From positions 48,343,019 through 48,407,018 of the forward strand of contig JAVGWX010000008.1 in NCBI GenBank assembly GCA_036924085.1: DNA of 64,000 nt. The letters are read 5' to 3'. Positions within the stretch are counted from its first letter, which is position 1; every line of letters starts with the position of its first letter. The translations under genes were made by a program, and so were the position numbers. Shown piece by piece: positions 33,110 to 44,678 of this stretch. The DNA comes from Ariolimax columbianus (Eukaryota > Mollusca > Gastropoda > Stylommatophora > Arionidae). The notes below the pieces were generated by a model. That model was not told the origin of the DNA, searched no databases, and saw only the letters and a program-made list of their open reading frames with translations.

Positions 33110-33652
33110 AGATGTTGAGCAGCGCATGAGCTGCAGTGGTCAGCGACCCATAGTTAACTGCTGGCGTCAGGGCCAGCGAACCAGAGCTGACTGCTAGCAT
33201 CAGGGTCAGCGACTCATAGCTGACTGCTAGCATCAGGGCCAGCGAAACATAGCTGAGCAGCGCATGAGCTGCAGTTGTCAGCGACCCATAGCTGACTGCT
33301 TGCGTCAGGGTCAGCGACCCATAGCTGAGCAGCGCATGAGCTGCAGTTGTCAGCAACCCATAGCTGACTGCTAGCGTCAGGGCAAGAGAAACAGAGCTGC
33401 CAAGACCCTTCTACACCTCCACGCGGTGATCCTGGATAACAGGCTGCAGCAGGGCAGACTGACTAAGGAGAAGGGATCGAAGAGGGAATGCTAGCCTGGT
33501 ACTCACAAAATGCTTGCTGAAGTCGGATGTGTTGGACCGAAATGTGCAAATATCGCAGTCAGGCTGTAAACTATGACACAACGCATTCCGTTCTCTGGAC
33601 TATATTCTGCTACTTAAGCCCTTTCAGGGTTTGGTAGCGGGAGATTGAGAAT
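33110..33652 (+). mobile_element. SINE-B1 with expanded internal array (33,112-33,400)
   Basis: Repeated GTCAGCGACCCATAGCTGAC and CTAGCATCAGGGCCAGCGA units, with TGAGCAGCGCATGAGCTGCA three times, fill 33,112-33,400. Then come single-copy SINE-B1 blocks: CTTCTACACCTCCACGCGGTG, GAAGTCGGATGTGTTGGACCG, AAATGTGCAAATATCGCAG and CAACGCATTCCGTTCTCTGG. In the 54.4-kb copy the internal segment is nearly single, so the array arose inside this copy. Confidence 0.72.
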
Positions 33653-33924
33653 GAACGCAGCCAAGCCAAGCCAATTGTAAAGTCCATTGTTTTGTATGAA
33701 CCAGAACCACAGATAACAGCTAAAAACAACAACTTGATACAACAACTAGAAAAGTACAGACTTTCATTAGAAAAAAAAAGGTGTCTGCGCAAAAAGATTG
33801 AAATGGTATGAAAAGGTCGCTAAGGTGGAAATGTGATGAAGAACCAGACAGGATAAGGAGATTGAAATGGTTTGGTAATATCGCTAATGTGCAACTGTTG
33901 AAATGAATTAGATTTATATCAGCG
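33653..33924. other. No recognisable feature
   Basis: GAAATGGTATGAAAAGGTCGC and GAAATGGTTTGGTAATATCGC form a small imperfect duplication (33,799 and 33,864). Nothing else. Confidence 0.35.
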
Positions 33925-34278
33925 GATAGGGACCTGAAACGCTAGTCCAGTCAGGCACAACATAATGACCAGGACGTCGCGTCAGGATCAAGCACAGTAC
34001 ACAGACCATCATTTCTTTTCTATGTAGCGTTCCCTGGAAGCAGATTGTGTTCAACGCAGCATGACTAACGAGTTGGGGATCTACGTGATCTACGTAGTAG
34101 TGAGCGCCACGCAGAAGAAGCCAAGCATGGCAAAAAAGCCTGAAGGACATCGGTCCATCTTAATGAGCATACTCGGAATGTGAGGAAAGCTACTACAACC
34201 CGCCACCTAATGTCCTTTTCAGGGCGCACAAAAGAGTCAAATTCCTCATTGTGGACATTTAATAACAGTAACAAGGTG
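33925..34278 (+). mobile_element. SINE-A copy
   Basis: Ordered blocks GATCTACGTAGTAGTGAGCG, CGGAATGTGAGGAAAGCTAC, CTTTTCAGGGCGCACAAAAG, CTCATTGTGGACATTTAATA and a (AACAGT)-type tail match the 39.7-kb copy. Confidence 0.72.
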
Positions 34279-34519
34279 CTTGACCGGAAGGCGCGTACGA
34301 GGAAAAGGACACACATTGAGAAAACGAGTTGATAGCACAAGACAGTTCTGCAATCCACAAGGCAAAAGAAGTAGAGGCAGAGCAAAGTATAAAAGGAGAA
34401 AAAAGTTGAATACAAACATAAAGTATCCAGTGAAGACATGGACAAAGCTAGGACGTACGCTCTACAACAAGAAAGTTGCGTTTATGTATTAGGACATATG
34501 CTCCACATGAAATTCACAA
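34279..34519. other. No recognisable feature
   Basis: A lysine/arginine-rich short frame at 34,280-34,492 resembles no family. Confidence 0.35.
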
Positions 34520-34578
34520 GGTGATGATGATAGTGATGATGATAGTGATGATGATAGTGATGATGATAGTGATGCAAT
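34520..34578. repeat. 12-bp tandem repeat (TGATGATGATAG)
   Basis: Four to five exact units. Confidence 0.95.
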
Positions 34579-34689
34579 TGTGATGCACCAATACATATAA
34601 CTATTTACATAGAAGAAATCAAATCACAAAATGCTGGCTTCGAATCGACCTATCTGCAGACTTGGACGCCATCAGATCATAATATAAAT

Positions 34690-35030
34690 AATAATGTTCG
34701 CCTAGGCATCTGAGGCCCGTTGGGTCAGTCGAACGCCACCATGACCAGTCGAGACGGCGCTCTTCCAGACCTCGTCTATAGAGGGGGGGGGGGGGGGTTG
34801 CTACCTGTTGAAGCCCATGTTTCGTTCGGGGACGACCTCTCCTGCGCTTCCAGCTAGCTGGTTGGATACCCTTAACACTTTGAACTACATTGAAGAGGAT
34901 CTGGTGAGCTGGAACTTCCAGATCCAGTCGGACAACATGTCCAAACAGGGACAGGCGGTGACGGTCCAGGTCTTCTGATTTAGTTGGGATGTAAGTCAAC
35001 AGATCAACAAATACAAAATTTGACACAGAC
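34690..35030 (-). pseudogene. Non-LTR C-terminal fragment with internal poly(G)
   Basis: The minus strand reads DLDRHRLSLFGHVVRLDLEV then ASWKRRRGRPRTKHGL, the common C-terminal motif (RLSLFGHVARLD…RPRxxW) of a non-LTR family. A 15-base G run (34,784-34,798) interrupts the frame. The fragment is only the last ~110 codons. Confidence 0.55.
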
Positions 35031-35205
35031 ATATGCTGTAGTGGTGATAACAGTCAAACTGTAGAGCATGTTTAACGTCTGTTGACTCTATTGGAAGAGC
35101 AGAGTGACGGTATGACGCTGACCAGCTCAACTGAAGAACACGTATGGCGGCGACAGAAGTATGAGACTGGAGCCAAGAAAATAGAGGTAATTATTTTAGA
35201 ATGAA
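35031..35205 (+). pseudogene. Possible zinc-knuckle end of an RNase H-bearing LINE
   Basis: CCSGDNSQTVEHV, then LEEQSDGMTL and EEHVWRR on the plus strand, resemble the LINE-H end (CxCGxxxQTxEHxLQxC). It is short and decayed. Confidence 0.35.
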
Positions 35206-36078
35206 CCACGAAGATAAAAAAAGTAGAAGAATGTTATGGGCCATTTGATAGAGTTTAGAGTTCCACATGTGGCCTCCACGAGGCTTGCTTGAGATCCCTG
35301 ATCTACAGAGACACTGTCCCAAGACATTCAGCAATCTTGAAGGGCCTGGAGGCAGGGACACTATTAGCAAATACGATACATTGTCTGTAATATGTACAGA
35401 CTGGCAACGTTGTTTACCATATTACTGCTCTTCTCTCACTGTTTACTCGTGCTCGTGTCCTCTCCTACGGCGCTCAAGACATTCCTCCACATGCAAATGA
35501 GAGATCCATTAAGTGGCTACTTTCTTTCAATAATCAACCATATCAATCAGCCATAATAACCATCCATATTATTCATCCAGGATACAGTTGAATACAATTT
35601 CTAAAAACCTTTAATTTCCCTCACCCATAAATAAGATGGAAACGATTTTTGTCATTAAAATTGTACGGTTGTTTATTTTTGTCATTTCTTGTCTCTCCTT
35701 TCGCTATATCTCTATGTTGTACAACTGGAACATTTATTATCTCTTTTTTTTCAATATCAAACTGTTAAGACTACGAAATGTCATATATTTTCTTGTTCTC
35801 TACTTTTGTTCTATCTCTAAGTAGAACATTTCATCCCAATTTCTTTTTCTCTCCTTTTGTTCTGTCTTAAGTTTAAAAAACATAGAACATTTCCTCACAA
35901 TTTGTTTTTGTACTTGTTTCATATCAAAGTTGATAAATCTAGAACATTTCACCATAATTTTATCTCTCCATTTTTGTCCATCTATACCCTATAACCCGGA
36001 AACCTTTAACACAATTTCTTTTTTCTACCTTTTTTCCAAATCTTGGTAGCAAAAACTAAAACATTTCATCATAATTTC

Positions 36079-36081
<3 letters not shown>
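35206..36081. other. No recognisable gene; repeated AACATTTCATCA phrases
   Basis: Between 35,820 and 36,080 the words GAACATTTC and TTTCTTTTT recur at 60-70 bp spacing, suggesting a very decayed tandem repeat. No coding similarity. Confidence 0.4.
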
Positions 36082-36135
<54 letters not shown>

Positions 36136-36150
36136 CCTCCCTCTCTCTTC
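36082..36150. repeat. (CT)n microsatellite
   Basis: A nearly pure CT run of about 70 bases. Confidence 0.95.
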
Positions 36151-36209
36151 TTGTCTGAGTTATGTAGGTTGTAAGTTTAAAACATTTCTTTATATTTGCT
36201 TTGATTAAG

Positions 36210-36743
36210 CAATGCAAAGTACAGGCGCTGCATCAGACCTCTATGTGTTCCTAGCAGTCTTGCAGCTCAAACTTAAAAAGTATCCGGTGCAGGACGCAAG
36301 AAGAACAAGACATAACCTACACCTCTTACAAGACCAAGACAGAATGACAGAATGAAGCATTTAATTTAAAACAGATCCCAAGTTCTATTATAGCTATTTG
36401 CGGACAAGGAGAAAGACATTCATTGTAAGTGAGATCAGACTAAAGAGATGAGGAACACGACATGTGAAGATACTATAGTAATCAAGCGAACCCAACACAA
36501 GGAATGTGTCACAACAGAGACATTACATAAAATAGAAGAAAGGAATACGAAGATAGATATCCTCAAAAAATGGCGAAATCGAGCAAGAAAAGCAGAAGCG
36601 CAGAGACATTATACTGTTACAGCTAAAGAAGTCAGGACATGTATGAGGAAACTATTAAGGGGAATATATTGATACAGTAGGCAGAAGAGGTAGCAGAGAG
36701 GGAAAATTATATCTACTGATTAACAAAGAGAATTGCAAATATA
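36210..36743 (+). pseudogene. LINE-R mosaic, segment 1: end of endonuclease and linker
   Basis: The plus strand reads ASDLYVFLAVLQLKLKK (about 36,230; the SDH-type end of an RTE endonuclease), then KIEERNTKIDILKKWRNRAR and AEAQRHYTVTAKEVRTCMRK (36,530-36,650) and LYLLINKRIANIY. The sentence breaks exactly where LINE-B enters and continues at 39,062 with YRQTD…GKPIKD. Four segments (36,210-36,743; 39,062-39,736; 40,052-40,372; 43,548-44,110) together form one RTE copy. Confidence 0.78.
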
Positions 36744-36751
36744 TATATATC

Positions 36752-38955
36752 ATCATGTAGAAGGATGTCCTTTGTAGAACGTTGCTCCCATCACAGTCTG
36801 TCTGATGAAACTCGTTCCCTTGCCAAAACACCAGCTTCCGCCACTGTCATACTCAGGCATTCCTGCATATCTTGGTGCCTTCGTGTTCTTGGTCTACCCC
36901 TTCCTCTTTTGCCTGGCACCATACCTTCCATCACCGTTCTCTCAAGACCGTTGTGTCTCTTGATGTGACCAAAGTATTTGCATTTTCTAGTCAAAATGGA
37001 ATTGATAAACTAGTTCTCCTCTATGCTCAACTCTTGCCGAATGTTTACATTTGTTATTTTCTCTGTCCATGGTCTTCTGAGGATCTTTCTGTAACATTTT
37101 GACTCGAAGGATTCGATTCTCTGTCTAGAAGTTTTGGTAATCGTCCATGCTTCACAGCCATAAGCTGCCATAGGAAGAACACAGGCTCTAAAGACTTTTA
37201 CTTTTATCGTTTTGTTGGTTCCCTGCTATAATTTCTTCAGGCTGTTCAGTCTCGGCATTGCCATAGCTAGTCTTCTTCTGATTTCTTTCGAGCAGTCGCC
37301 ATTTTTGTCAATTCTGGAGCCCAGATATTCAAAATGTGTGACCTGATCTATTTCCTCACCACCCACTGTAAATTTATGCTGACATTGTGTTTTGTCGGTG
37401 GTCATTATCTTTGTTTTGTTTATGTTTATGAACAGATTTTGATCTTTACTATGGCCATTAACGGCTGAAAGTAGCTGCTCTATCCCTTCTGCATTTCTTG
37501 ATAGTATCACTGTGTCATCTGCGTATCGTAACTTTGGAATCACGTACTCCCCAAACGTAAATGGGTCGAAACTTTCAATGCTCTCATCTTCTCGAACATT
37601 TCTCATTATACATTCCGCATATATGTTGTACAGATAAGGTGAGAGGATACATCCATGTCGGACTCCTTTTTGTACTGAAAACCAATCTGATGTTTGCCCA
37701 GATACTCGGACAGCGGCTTGTTGATCTTGGTATAATGTTTAAATTAGATGGACTATATGCAAAGAAACCCCCATTTCCTTCATGATTCTCCACAGATTGT
37801 GAGGTTTTACCGTGTCGAAGGCCTTAGTGTAATCAATGAAACATGTGTACAGGTCTACATCAAACTCACTACATTTTTTATAGATATTCCTTAAATTGAA
37901 TATGTGGTCCCGGGTCTCTCTGTCTTTCCTAAAACCTGCTTGGACTACGTGAATTTCAGATTCAAACCTTTTCTCTATCCTTCTTAATAGGATTCGCAAG
38001 AGTATCTTGCTAGCGTGGCTGACCAGCGCGATAGTTCGGTAGTTCGTGCACAGCTTCAGGTTGCCTTTTTTATGGAGGGAAATATAAATTGATTTCTTCC
38101 ATGCTTCTGGCCACTCTGCGCTGTGCCATATCTCTCTGCACAGCTTGTGATAGACTCGAGCACATGCCTCCCCTCCTGCTTGTATTAGCTCTGCTGGGAT
38201 ATGTTCGTCTCCTGGGGACTTTCCCTTTTTCAGGCTTTTAATTGCAGAGCGTACTTCTTCCAATGTTGGTTCAGGTTCTTTCTCATCCTTTGGTAGGATT
38301 GTAACTGAGCGCTTTGTGCTATCTCCATACATGGTTCTGTAGTACTCTCTCCATCTATTCAGTATGTCTTTGGTTTTTGTTAATGTGTTATCCTCTTTGT
38401 CATTTATGACATGTGGAACCGGACGGAATTCCCTTGTCAGTGTTCTTATTGTTTTAAATGCATCTCTCTCTCTGCCTTGTTGTTGTAGGTTTTCTATATC
38501 CTTACACGTTTCTACTATGTATCTTCTTTTATCTTTTCTTATTTCTCTTCTAACTTTTCTTGCGCAGTTTTTATAAGCTGTGTTGGTCCCCTTACTTCCT
38601 ATTTGTTTTAATTGTTGCCTTTCTGCAATGAGTTTCTATGTTTCCTCTGTCATATAGCTCTGTGTCTTGTGCAATACCTTTGGAATCATTTTTTTTGCTG
38701 TCGAGATCAAAATGTCTCTTGCGTACGATGTCAACTCCTCAAATGTCGTCTCTTCCTGTTACAGCAAGGAACGCCTCAAATTTGTTTTCTACTTTGATGT
38801 TGTATTCAGTAGCTATTGCTGGCAACCTTTGTTGATCCTACGTATTCTTGTTTGGAAAACTGCAAACAGTAATTCATGGTCCGAATCGCAGTCTGCTCCT
38901 GGCAGCGTTTTTGTCGCCAGCACATTTGATCTCCGTCTTTGTTGCACTAGGATGT
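36752..38955 (-). pseudogene. LINE-B: BovB-like RTE element, nearly full reverse transcriptase
   Basis: Read on the minus strand from 38,955: the endonuclease end [12 protein letters not shown] and [11 protein letters not shown]; a lysine-rich linker; RSAIKSLKKGKSPGDEHIPA (38,250); VQAGFRKDRETRDHIF; motif A LYTCFIDYTKAFDTV (37,810); motif B GVRHGCILSPYLYN (37,650); motif C LRYADDTVILSRNAEG (37,525); HFEYLGSRIDKNGDCSKEIR; ACVLPMAAYGCEAW; CKYFGHIKRHNGLERTVMEG; GKRGRGRPRTRRHQDM; 3' end at 36,752 with an ATGATG tail. Motifs A to C are intact by eye. A frameshift near 37,740 and a stop at about 37,224 (probably from TGG) disable it. It is 5'-truncated in the endonuclease and sits inside the plus-strand LINE-R. 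Confidence 0.85.
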
Positions 38956-39736
<781 letters not shown>

Positions 39737-40051
39737 GGGGAGTAGAATGGCGTCTGGTCTGGCAAAACAAACTGGCCCAGACCACCACCTGAACTTCCTC
39801 GTATCTCCGTGGAAACGGGCTGTTTTTCGTGGCAGCCTGGTTAACAAAATGGGAAATCGACATGATCCCTGTAGTAGTGAGTGAAATGCGAATGAAGCGA
39901 AGCATAACACAAACCCCTGGAGGACCCCAGTCCAACTTTATCAGCACGCTCTGGATGTGAGAAAAGCTACTGGACCAGCTACTTAACGCTCTTTTCAGAG
40001 CACACAAGAAAGTAAATTTACTCATTGTGAGCATTCGCAACAGCAACAACT
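39737..40051 (+). mobile_element. SINE-A insertion with exact 10-bp target duplication
   Basis: A 315-bp insertion flanked by AGAGAAGATC at 39,727-39,736 and 40,052-40,061. It starts GGGGAGTAGAATGGCGTC and ends in CAGCAACAACT, an AAC-type tail. Internal blocks (GGATGTGAGAAAAGCTACTG, CTTTTCAGAGCACACAAGAA, CTCATTGTGAGCATTC) define the family. A clear pol III A/B box is not evident, so a SINE is likely but not proven. Confidence 0.85.
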
Positions 40052-40372
40052 AGAGAAGATCATAACCCTCAAACAGAATATGTTTGAAGATACACTTAGT
40101 AGAGGGTACAGGAAGGAGCAATGACTGACAGCCTCGGGTGGCGAACAGGATTTAAGCAAGGATGCCTGTTCTAGCCTATCCTGTTCTTGTTGACCATAGA
40201 TTGGTTAATGAAGACACCAATCGAGCGAAAAAGAATCGATATTCAGTGGACACTGTTGACACATTTGGAGTACATAGGCTACCCAGATGATCTGGTACTT
40301 GTGTCCCACGGTCACGGCCAAATGTAAAAGAAAGTTGATAGAATCAGCTAAATTGGAACTGAATATCAACAT
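40052..40372 (+). pseudogene. LINE-R mosaic, segment 3: palm
   Basis: ITLKQNMFEDTLSR, then decayed motif B (…GCLF-like), IDIQWTLLTHLEYIGYPDDLVLVSH (motif C with FADD changed to YPDD) and LELNINI at 40,365. It ends at TATCAACAT (40,364-40,372), which is repeated at 43,539-43,547 where LINE-R continues. Confidence 0.78.
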
Positions 40373-40856
40373 ACTTACTTACTTTCCGTGTCCAAGCACC
40401 ACGTTATATATTTTGCATCCAGTATTCACCGACATGGATTGCCTTATCAGCATGTCGCACCTATTGCATGTTTTCTGGAGGTTAGTGCATGTCATCAGGT
40501 GGCCTGGGTCCTGCATTCCGCCGCAATCACATGTGTCATCTTCTGTGTATTCCCATCGCTTCATATTCCTCTTGAACCGTGATACACCAGATCGGAGTCC
40601 GTTCAGCGCCTTCCATGTTGTGTATGGTAGATGATGTCCAGGAGCAGGTTCCTCCCAAAGTTCCATCTCTGGGGCCTGCACCAATTCGTGCCACCTCTCG
40701 ATACGGCGACTTTCAGAGTTTGTATTTATAGGGTTTGTTGTTTTTAGAAAGCTATGTCTGGATTTGAGTCTTGTGTTTTGTACCTCATGTCCAAACATTG
40801 GGTGCCTTGGGTCGTGCTTCTGTTTTTCTCGTTCGATTTCTGCTGCGACGCTTCTT
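40373..40856 (-). pseudogene. LINE-J (Jockey-like) 3' segment
   Basis: The minus strand reads SVAAEIEREKQKHDPRHP, MELWEEPAPGHHLPYTTWKA, LRSGVSRFKRNMKRWEYTED and CDCGGMQDPGHLMTC, ending with an (AAGT)-type tail at 40,373-40,385. GHxLPYKTWxxLNxLRTGVxRCKxxLxKWGY…CDCG is the C-terminal signature of a Jockey-like family; the 57.1-kb copy shares it. The reading resumes on the other side of LINE-H at 42,861. Confidence 0.82.
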
Positions 40857-42860
40857 CTTCTTCTTCTTCGTACGCTGTCAGACGTCAACCTGTATTTTTT
40901 CGAAAAAAGCAGCGGTCATCCTGAGGCTGTCGGCACTGCCATAGAGCTTGTCTAGTGTTGCCACTGGTGATGGCCACATGTGCTTTCTCTGGTCCTCGTA
41001 TATCGGGCAGTTTTGTAGCAGATGTTCAGCGGTCATTTTCCATGTACCACAAGTTCATTCGTCATTACCACCTATCTTCAGTTTATTGAATAGGTGGTAC
41101 CTTAGTCTGTTGTGGCCTGTGCGGAATCTGGAGACCACGACCTTCTCTCTTCTGTTCAACTGGTAATAGGCATCATTTTTGTGTGTAGCCAGTATGTTCT
41201 GTTTTCCATTTGGCCATGTATCTGGCCCTAATAAACCTTTTGGACTCTTCGTAGGTCACACTAGAATCTGGTTGTGCTGTCTTGCACCTTCTTTTGCCAG
41301 TCTGTCTGCCTTCTCGTTGCCTTGGATGTTACAGTGGGATTGAACCCACTGTACTACTACTCTTTTTGGTGCGGAATGATGGCATAGTTGACAGAGTACT
41401 GCTCTTAAATCATTAAGTTCAGTATTTTTTCTGGCTTTTTAGTGCTGTAACCACGGTCAGGGCTTCTGTAAACAGGACTATCTGTCTTTCATTGCTTTCG
41501 CATGTGAGCATTGCTTCTACTGCAGCCCTCAGTGCCTCTGCCTCCGCTCTGAAATTACTTGAGAATTTTCCAGTTGCCACTGACAGTGTTTTTTTTCTAC
41601 CATTTTGTAAGCTCAGGAATACCCCTGCCCCTCCGTTCTGTGTTATGTGTGTTACAGAACCGTCGGTGTATGCATGGGTCCAGTCCATGCTTGGGTAGTT
41701 TTCCGTTATGTACCTCTGGGTAATGTATCTTCTTTCTTTTTTAGTCTGGCTGTTCTTGTTTCCAATACCTGGTATATTTTCTACCACCTCCGGAATGATA
41801 TGCTGCTTCCATGTTGGTTTGCGTACAATAGGGATTGGCTTTGGTGTTGTTATGGTGTTCATAGGGTCTTCGCTCATCTTTGCTTTGGCTATTTCTGCAA
41901 AGTTTCTCTGCTTAGTTTCCTATTTCCAAATCTATTTAGTCTCTGATGCATTGGATGGTCTGTCAATCTTCTGAGGTTCTCTGCTTGCTGTTGGGTTCTG
42001 CAGTCTTTTCTGTCGGTCATGGATTGCAGATTTGTAATCTTTTCAAGTTCTACAATTGGTGTTGACTTCATGCCTCCTGTTATAACACTCATGGCTTGGT
42101 TTTGAAGTTTGCTAATTTTATCAAAGTTCGCCTTTGCTACTGTTGTCCATGCCGCAATGCCATACTAGAGAACTGGTCTCACTCTTCCAGTGTACAGTTT
42201 CTTTTGTATTCTTTCGTCTGTTCCCCAGCTTATGCCAGCAAGTTTCCCCATGATTGCCATTCTTTGTCTGTCTCTCGTTCGGTTTCTCTCGATCTAACTT
42301 TTCCATGTCATGCGCCGATCAAATGTGACTCCCAGGTAGTTTGGGTTGTCGTTTGGCTGGAGGTATTTGCCGTTAAGACTTATTTTGGTGTTTTGGGGTT
42401 TGATTGATAGCGAGAATATTGTACATGTTGTTTTTTCCTCGTTTATTTTGACCAGCCATGATTTCGCCCACTCTACCAACGATGTTAGGGCATGCTACAT
42501 CCGATTGCTTGCTACGGTGAGATTTTTTCAGAGGTCCACATAGCCAGATCGTCTGCAAACATGGAGCTGTGGACTCTTCTTGGTATATTCTCCGTGATGT
42601 TGTTTATATACACCAGGAAAAGTGTGGGTGACAGTACTCCCCCTTGGGGTTCTCCTTGCTCAAGTGTCACCTTTTTGCTCATCTGCCCTTGTACTTGAAC
42701 TCTGGCTGTTCTATTTTCGAGGTAGTGGCTGATCCATCTGTACATTTTCCCACATACATCACTTCTTCGTAGCTTGACTTTAAGTCCCTCTTTCCACACC
42801 TTGTCAAATGCCTTCTCTAGATCCACCCAGACCGCTACTGTATGCTTTTTCTCTTGGTAA
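40857..42860 (-). mobile_element. LINE-H: reverse transcriptase plus RNase H, inserted in LINE-J
   Basis: A 2.0-kb 5'-truncated insertion flanked by GCGACGCTTCTT (40,845-40,856 and 42,861-42,872). The minus strand gives reverse transcriptase from motif A (VAVWVDLEKAFDKVWKEGL, 42,825) through EQGEPQGGVLSPTLFLVYIN and the FADDLAMW motif C (42,560), a decayed thumb, then RNase H (DWTHAYTDGSVTHITQNGGA at 41,690; NFRAEAEALRAAVEAM; VLFTEALTVVTAL at 41,440), a zinc-knuckle end and an (AAG)n tail at 40,857-40,870. The RNase H catalytic D (YTDGS) and E (AEAEAL) are visible, but the third D position reads FTEA rather than DSxx/DAxx. Stops between domains make it inactive. Confidence 0.87.
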
Positions 42861-43547
42861 GCGACGCTTCTTCGAATCTCGGGGGGTGCTATGCCAATTA
42901 TGGGGTATATTTTATCATTTGGGGTGAGTTTTAGGCACCCTGATACTATCCGACCCGCCCCATTTATTGCTGTATCAACTAGTTTCGCGTGAGCAGAGTT
43001 TTTCCAGACTGGGGCAGCGTATTCAGCTACGAAAAAACATAAGGCAAGTGCAGATGTCTGAAGGCATGATGGTTGAGACCCCTATGTTGTGCCGGTCAGT
43101 TTTCGGATAATTATTTCTTGCGTGTATCTAACGCTTTATGTCTTGGCAGTACGTTATGTAAGACAATGTGCGGTCTAATTTTACGCCTAGCTATTTGGGA
43201 GTCGTGCAGTGTTCACGTTCCTGCCATTGTCACCTAATCTGAAGTTTTCTTTTTGCCTCTCTGTTTCTGAGGTGGTAGGGACATACCTGGGTTTTACTGG
43301 GATTTGGTTTAAGGTGATTCTCGTGGTAGTATTTTGCAAGAGTATTGAGAGATCTTGACAGTTTTCTTTCTACTTTCTCAAACACTTATCCCTGGGCAGC
43401 AAATGCTGTGTCATCAGCATAGATGAATTTCCTTGTGTCTGTGTCCAAGGGTAGGTCATTAGTATATATGTTACATAGCATGGGTGCTAGGACAATTCCT
43501 TGTGCCAGGCCGTTGTTTTGGTTTCGCCATCTGCTGTCTATCAACAT
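42861..43547 (-). pseudogene. LINE-J (Jockey-like) 5'-ward segment: palm and thumb
   Basis: The minus strand from 43,545: NNGLAQGIVLAPMLCNIYTN (motif B), RKFIYADDTAFAAQG (motif C, YADD intact), YYHENHLKPNPSKTQVC, LGVKLDRTLSY (frameshifted), AAPVWKNSAHAKLVDTAING and CLKLTPNDKIYPIIGIAPPE. These follow the Jockey-like pol order. With the 40.4-kb segment it makes about 1.15 kb of one copy. Its target duplication is TATCAACAT (40,364-40,372 and 43,539-43,547). Confidence 0.82.
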
Positions 43548-44110
43548 GAAAAAAAACGAAGCTACTTAAACTCAACACTATCAGAAATAAACCAATCATG
43601 CTGGCGAAAGAGCCGTTAGAAGAAATGGATACCATTTACCATTTTGGGCAGCACAATTGGCATATCAGGTGGTAAATATGCAAATGTAAGGACCAGCATT
43701 GGTTAAAGATGTAGATGTAAGTACCACAATTGGGTAAGGATGTAGATTTATTGATCAGAATTGGGTAAGGATGTAAATGTAAGAAGCTCAATTGGGTAAA
43801 GATGTTGATGTAAGGACTACAATTGCGTAAAGATGTAGATGTATGGACTGCATTTGGATACAAACGTCGATGAAAGGACCACAAATGGGTAAAGACGTCG
43901 ATAAAAGGACCACAATTGGGTAAAGATGTAGATGTAAGCAACTCAATTGACTATCAGGAAGTACATATGTAGATGTGAGAACAACAATTTGGTAAAGATG
44001 TAGATGAAAGGACCGCAATTGAGTAAAGATGTAGATGTAAGGACCACAATTAGAAAGGCAAGAGGGGCATTCCTGCCATGTGTGTTGCCTGGGATGCTAC
44101 CATGAACTGT
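43548..44110 (+). pseudogene. LINE-R mosaic, segment 4, with internal array
   Basis: Joining TATCAACAT to the next bases restores the sense of LELNINMKKTKLLKLNT. It continues KPIMLAKEPLEEMDTIYHFG and GG-YANVRTSIG (43,550-43,710), enters the 31-bp array, and leaves it as RTTIRKARGAFLP (44,045-44,085). RTE elements have xLGSxVDxxGGTDxDVxxRIGKARxxFxxL at this point, so the coding order is preserved around the array. Confidence 0.78.
43665..44050. repeat. ~31-bp minisatellite (~12 copies) grown from an RTE thumb-region segment
   Basis: Units read GTAAAGATGTAGATGTAAGG with ACCACAATTGG, 31-34 bp. One frame reads KDVDVRTTIG, equivalent to the TDxDVxxRIG segment of RTE reverse transcriptases. Flanking LINE-R sequence reads straight into and out of the array. 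Confidence 0.83.
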
Positions 44111-44439
44111 GGTCATAGATGGTCAGCTTGGCACGTTCTGGTTGATTGGACGAATTACTTCACTTGACGTGTGGTTACAAATAAAACATGCAGCCAAAAC
44201 TATCGTTTGCTTTCAGGTTTTTGTTGTTGTTCGAACCTACGTCGTCGTGTCTTTCGTAGCAGGTTACAGTGGCTCTGATTATATCCCGACGCACACTTGA
44301 AAAGAAAGACCAGGGAGCTCCTAGCTGAAATGTAATGCGAGCCCTCTCAGTAAGATCGCCGCTATGCTATTATCAGAGTCAGACAAAACATACTGATTAA
44401 GATCCGACCTGAGCTTTTTAGCACAATCCTAGAAACACA
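44111..44439. other. No clear feature; carries the GTAGCAGGTTACAGTGGCT motif
   Basis: A phrase near 44,258 is shared with about 4750. CGAACCTACGTCGTCG near 44,233 could be a degraded B box of a minus-strand SINE, but I cannot support an A box. Confidence 0.3.
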
Positions 44440-44678
44440 CTGTGTTACAGCAGCCTGACCAGCGAGGTGGGAATCGACAGTGTGATCTTATTAATGATGA
44501 GGCAACTGAAAAGACTCGCATTGTACTTTTGCCAGAATCTCACAGCTCCAACTTCTTCAATGCGCACCCGGACATGAGAACAGTGTCACTGTAACCTGCA
44601 ACGAAAATAAACGTCCTCATGTCATCAACTCAACACGAGTAGCTTCCAACAACAACAATAACAACAACTAAAACCATA
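44440..44678 (+). mobile_element. Diverged SINE-A copy with (AAC)n tail
   Basis: GTTACAGCAGCCTGACCAGCG, GGAATCGACAGTGTGATC, GGACATGAGAACAG and a CAACAACAACAATAACAACAAC tail parallel the 39.7-kb and 53.9-kb copies in order, with more substitutions. Confidence 0.5.
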
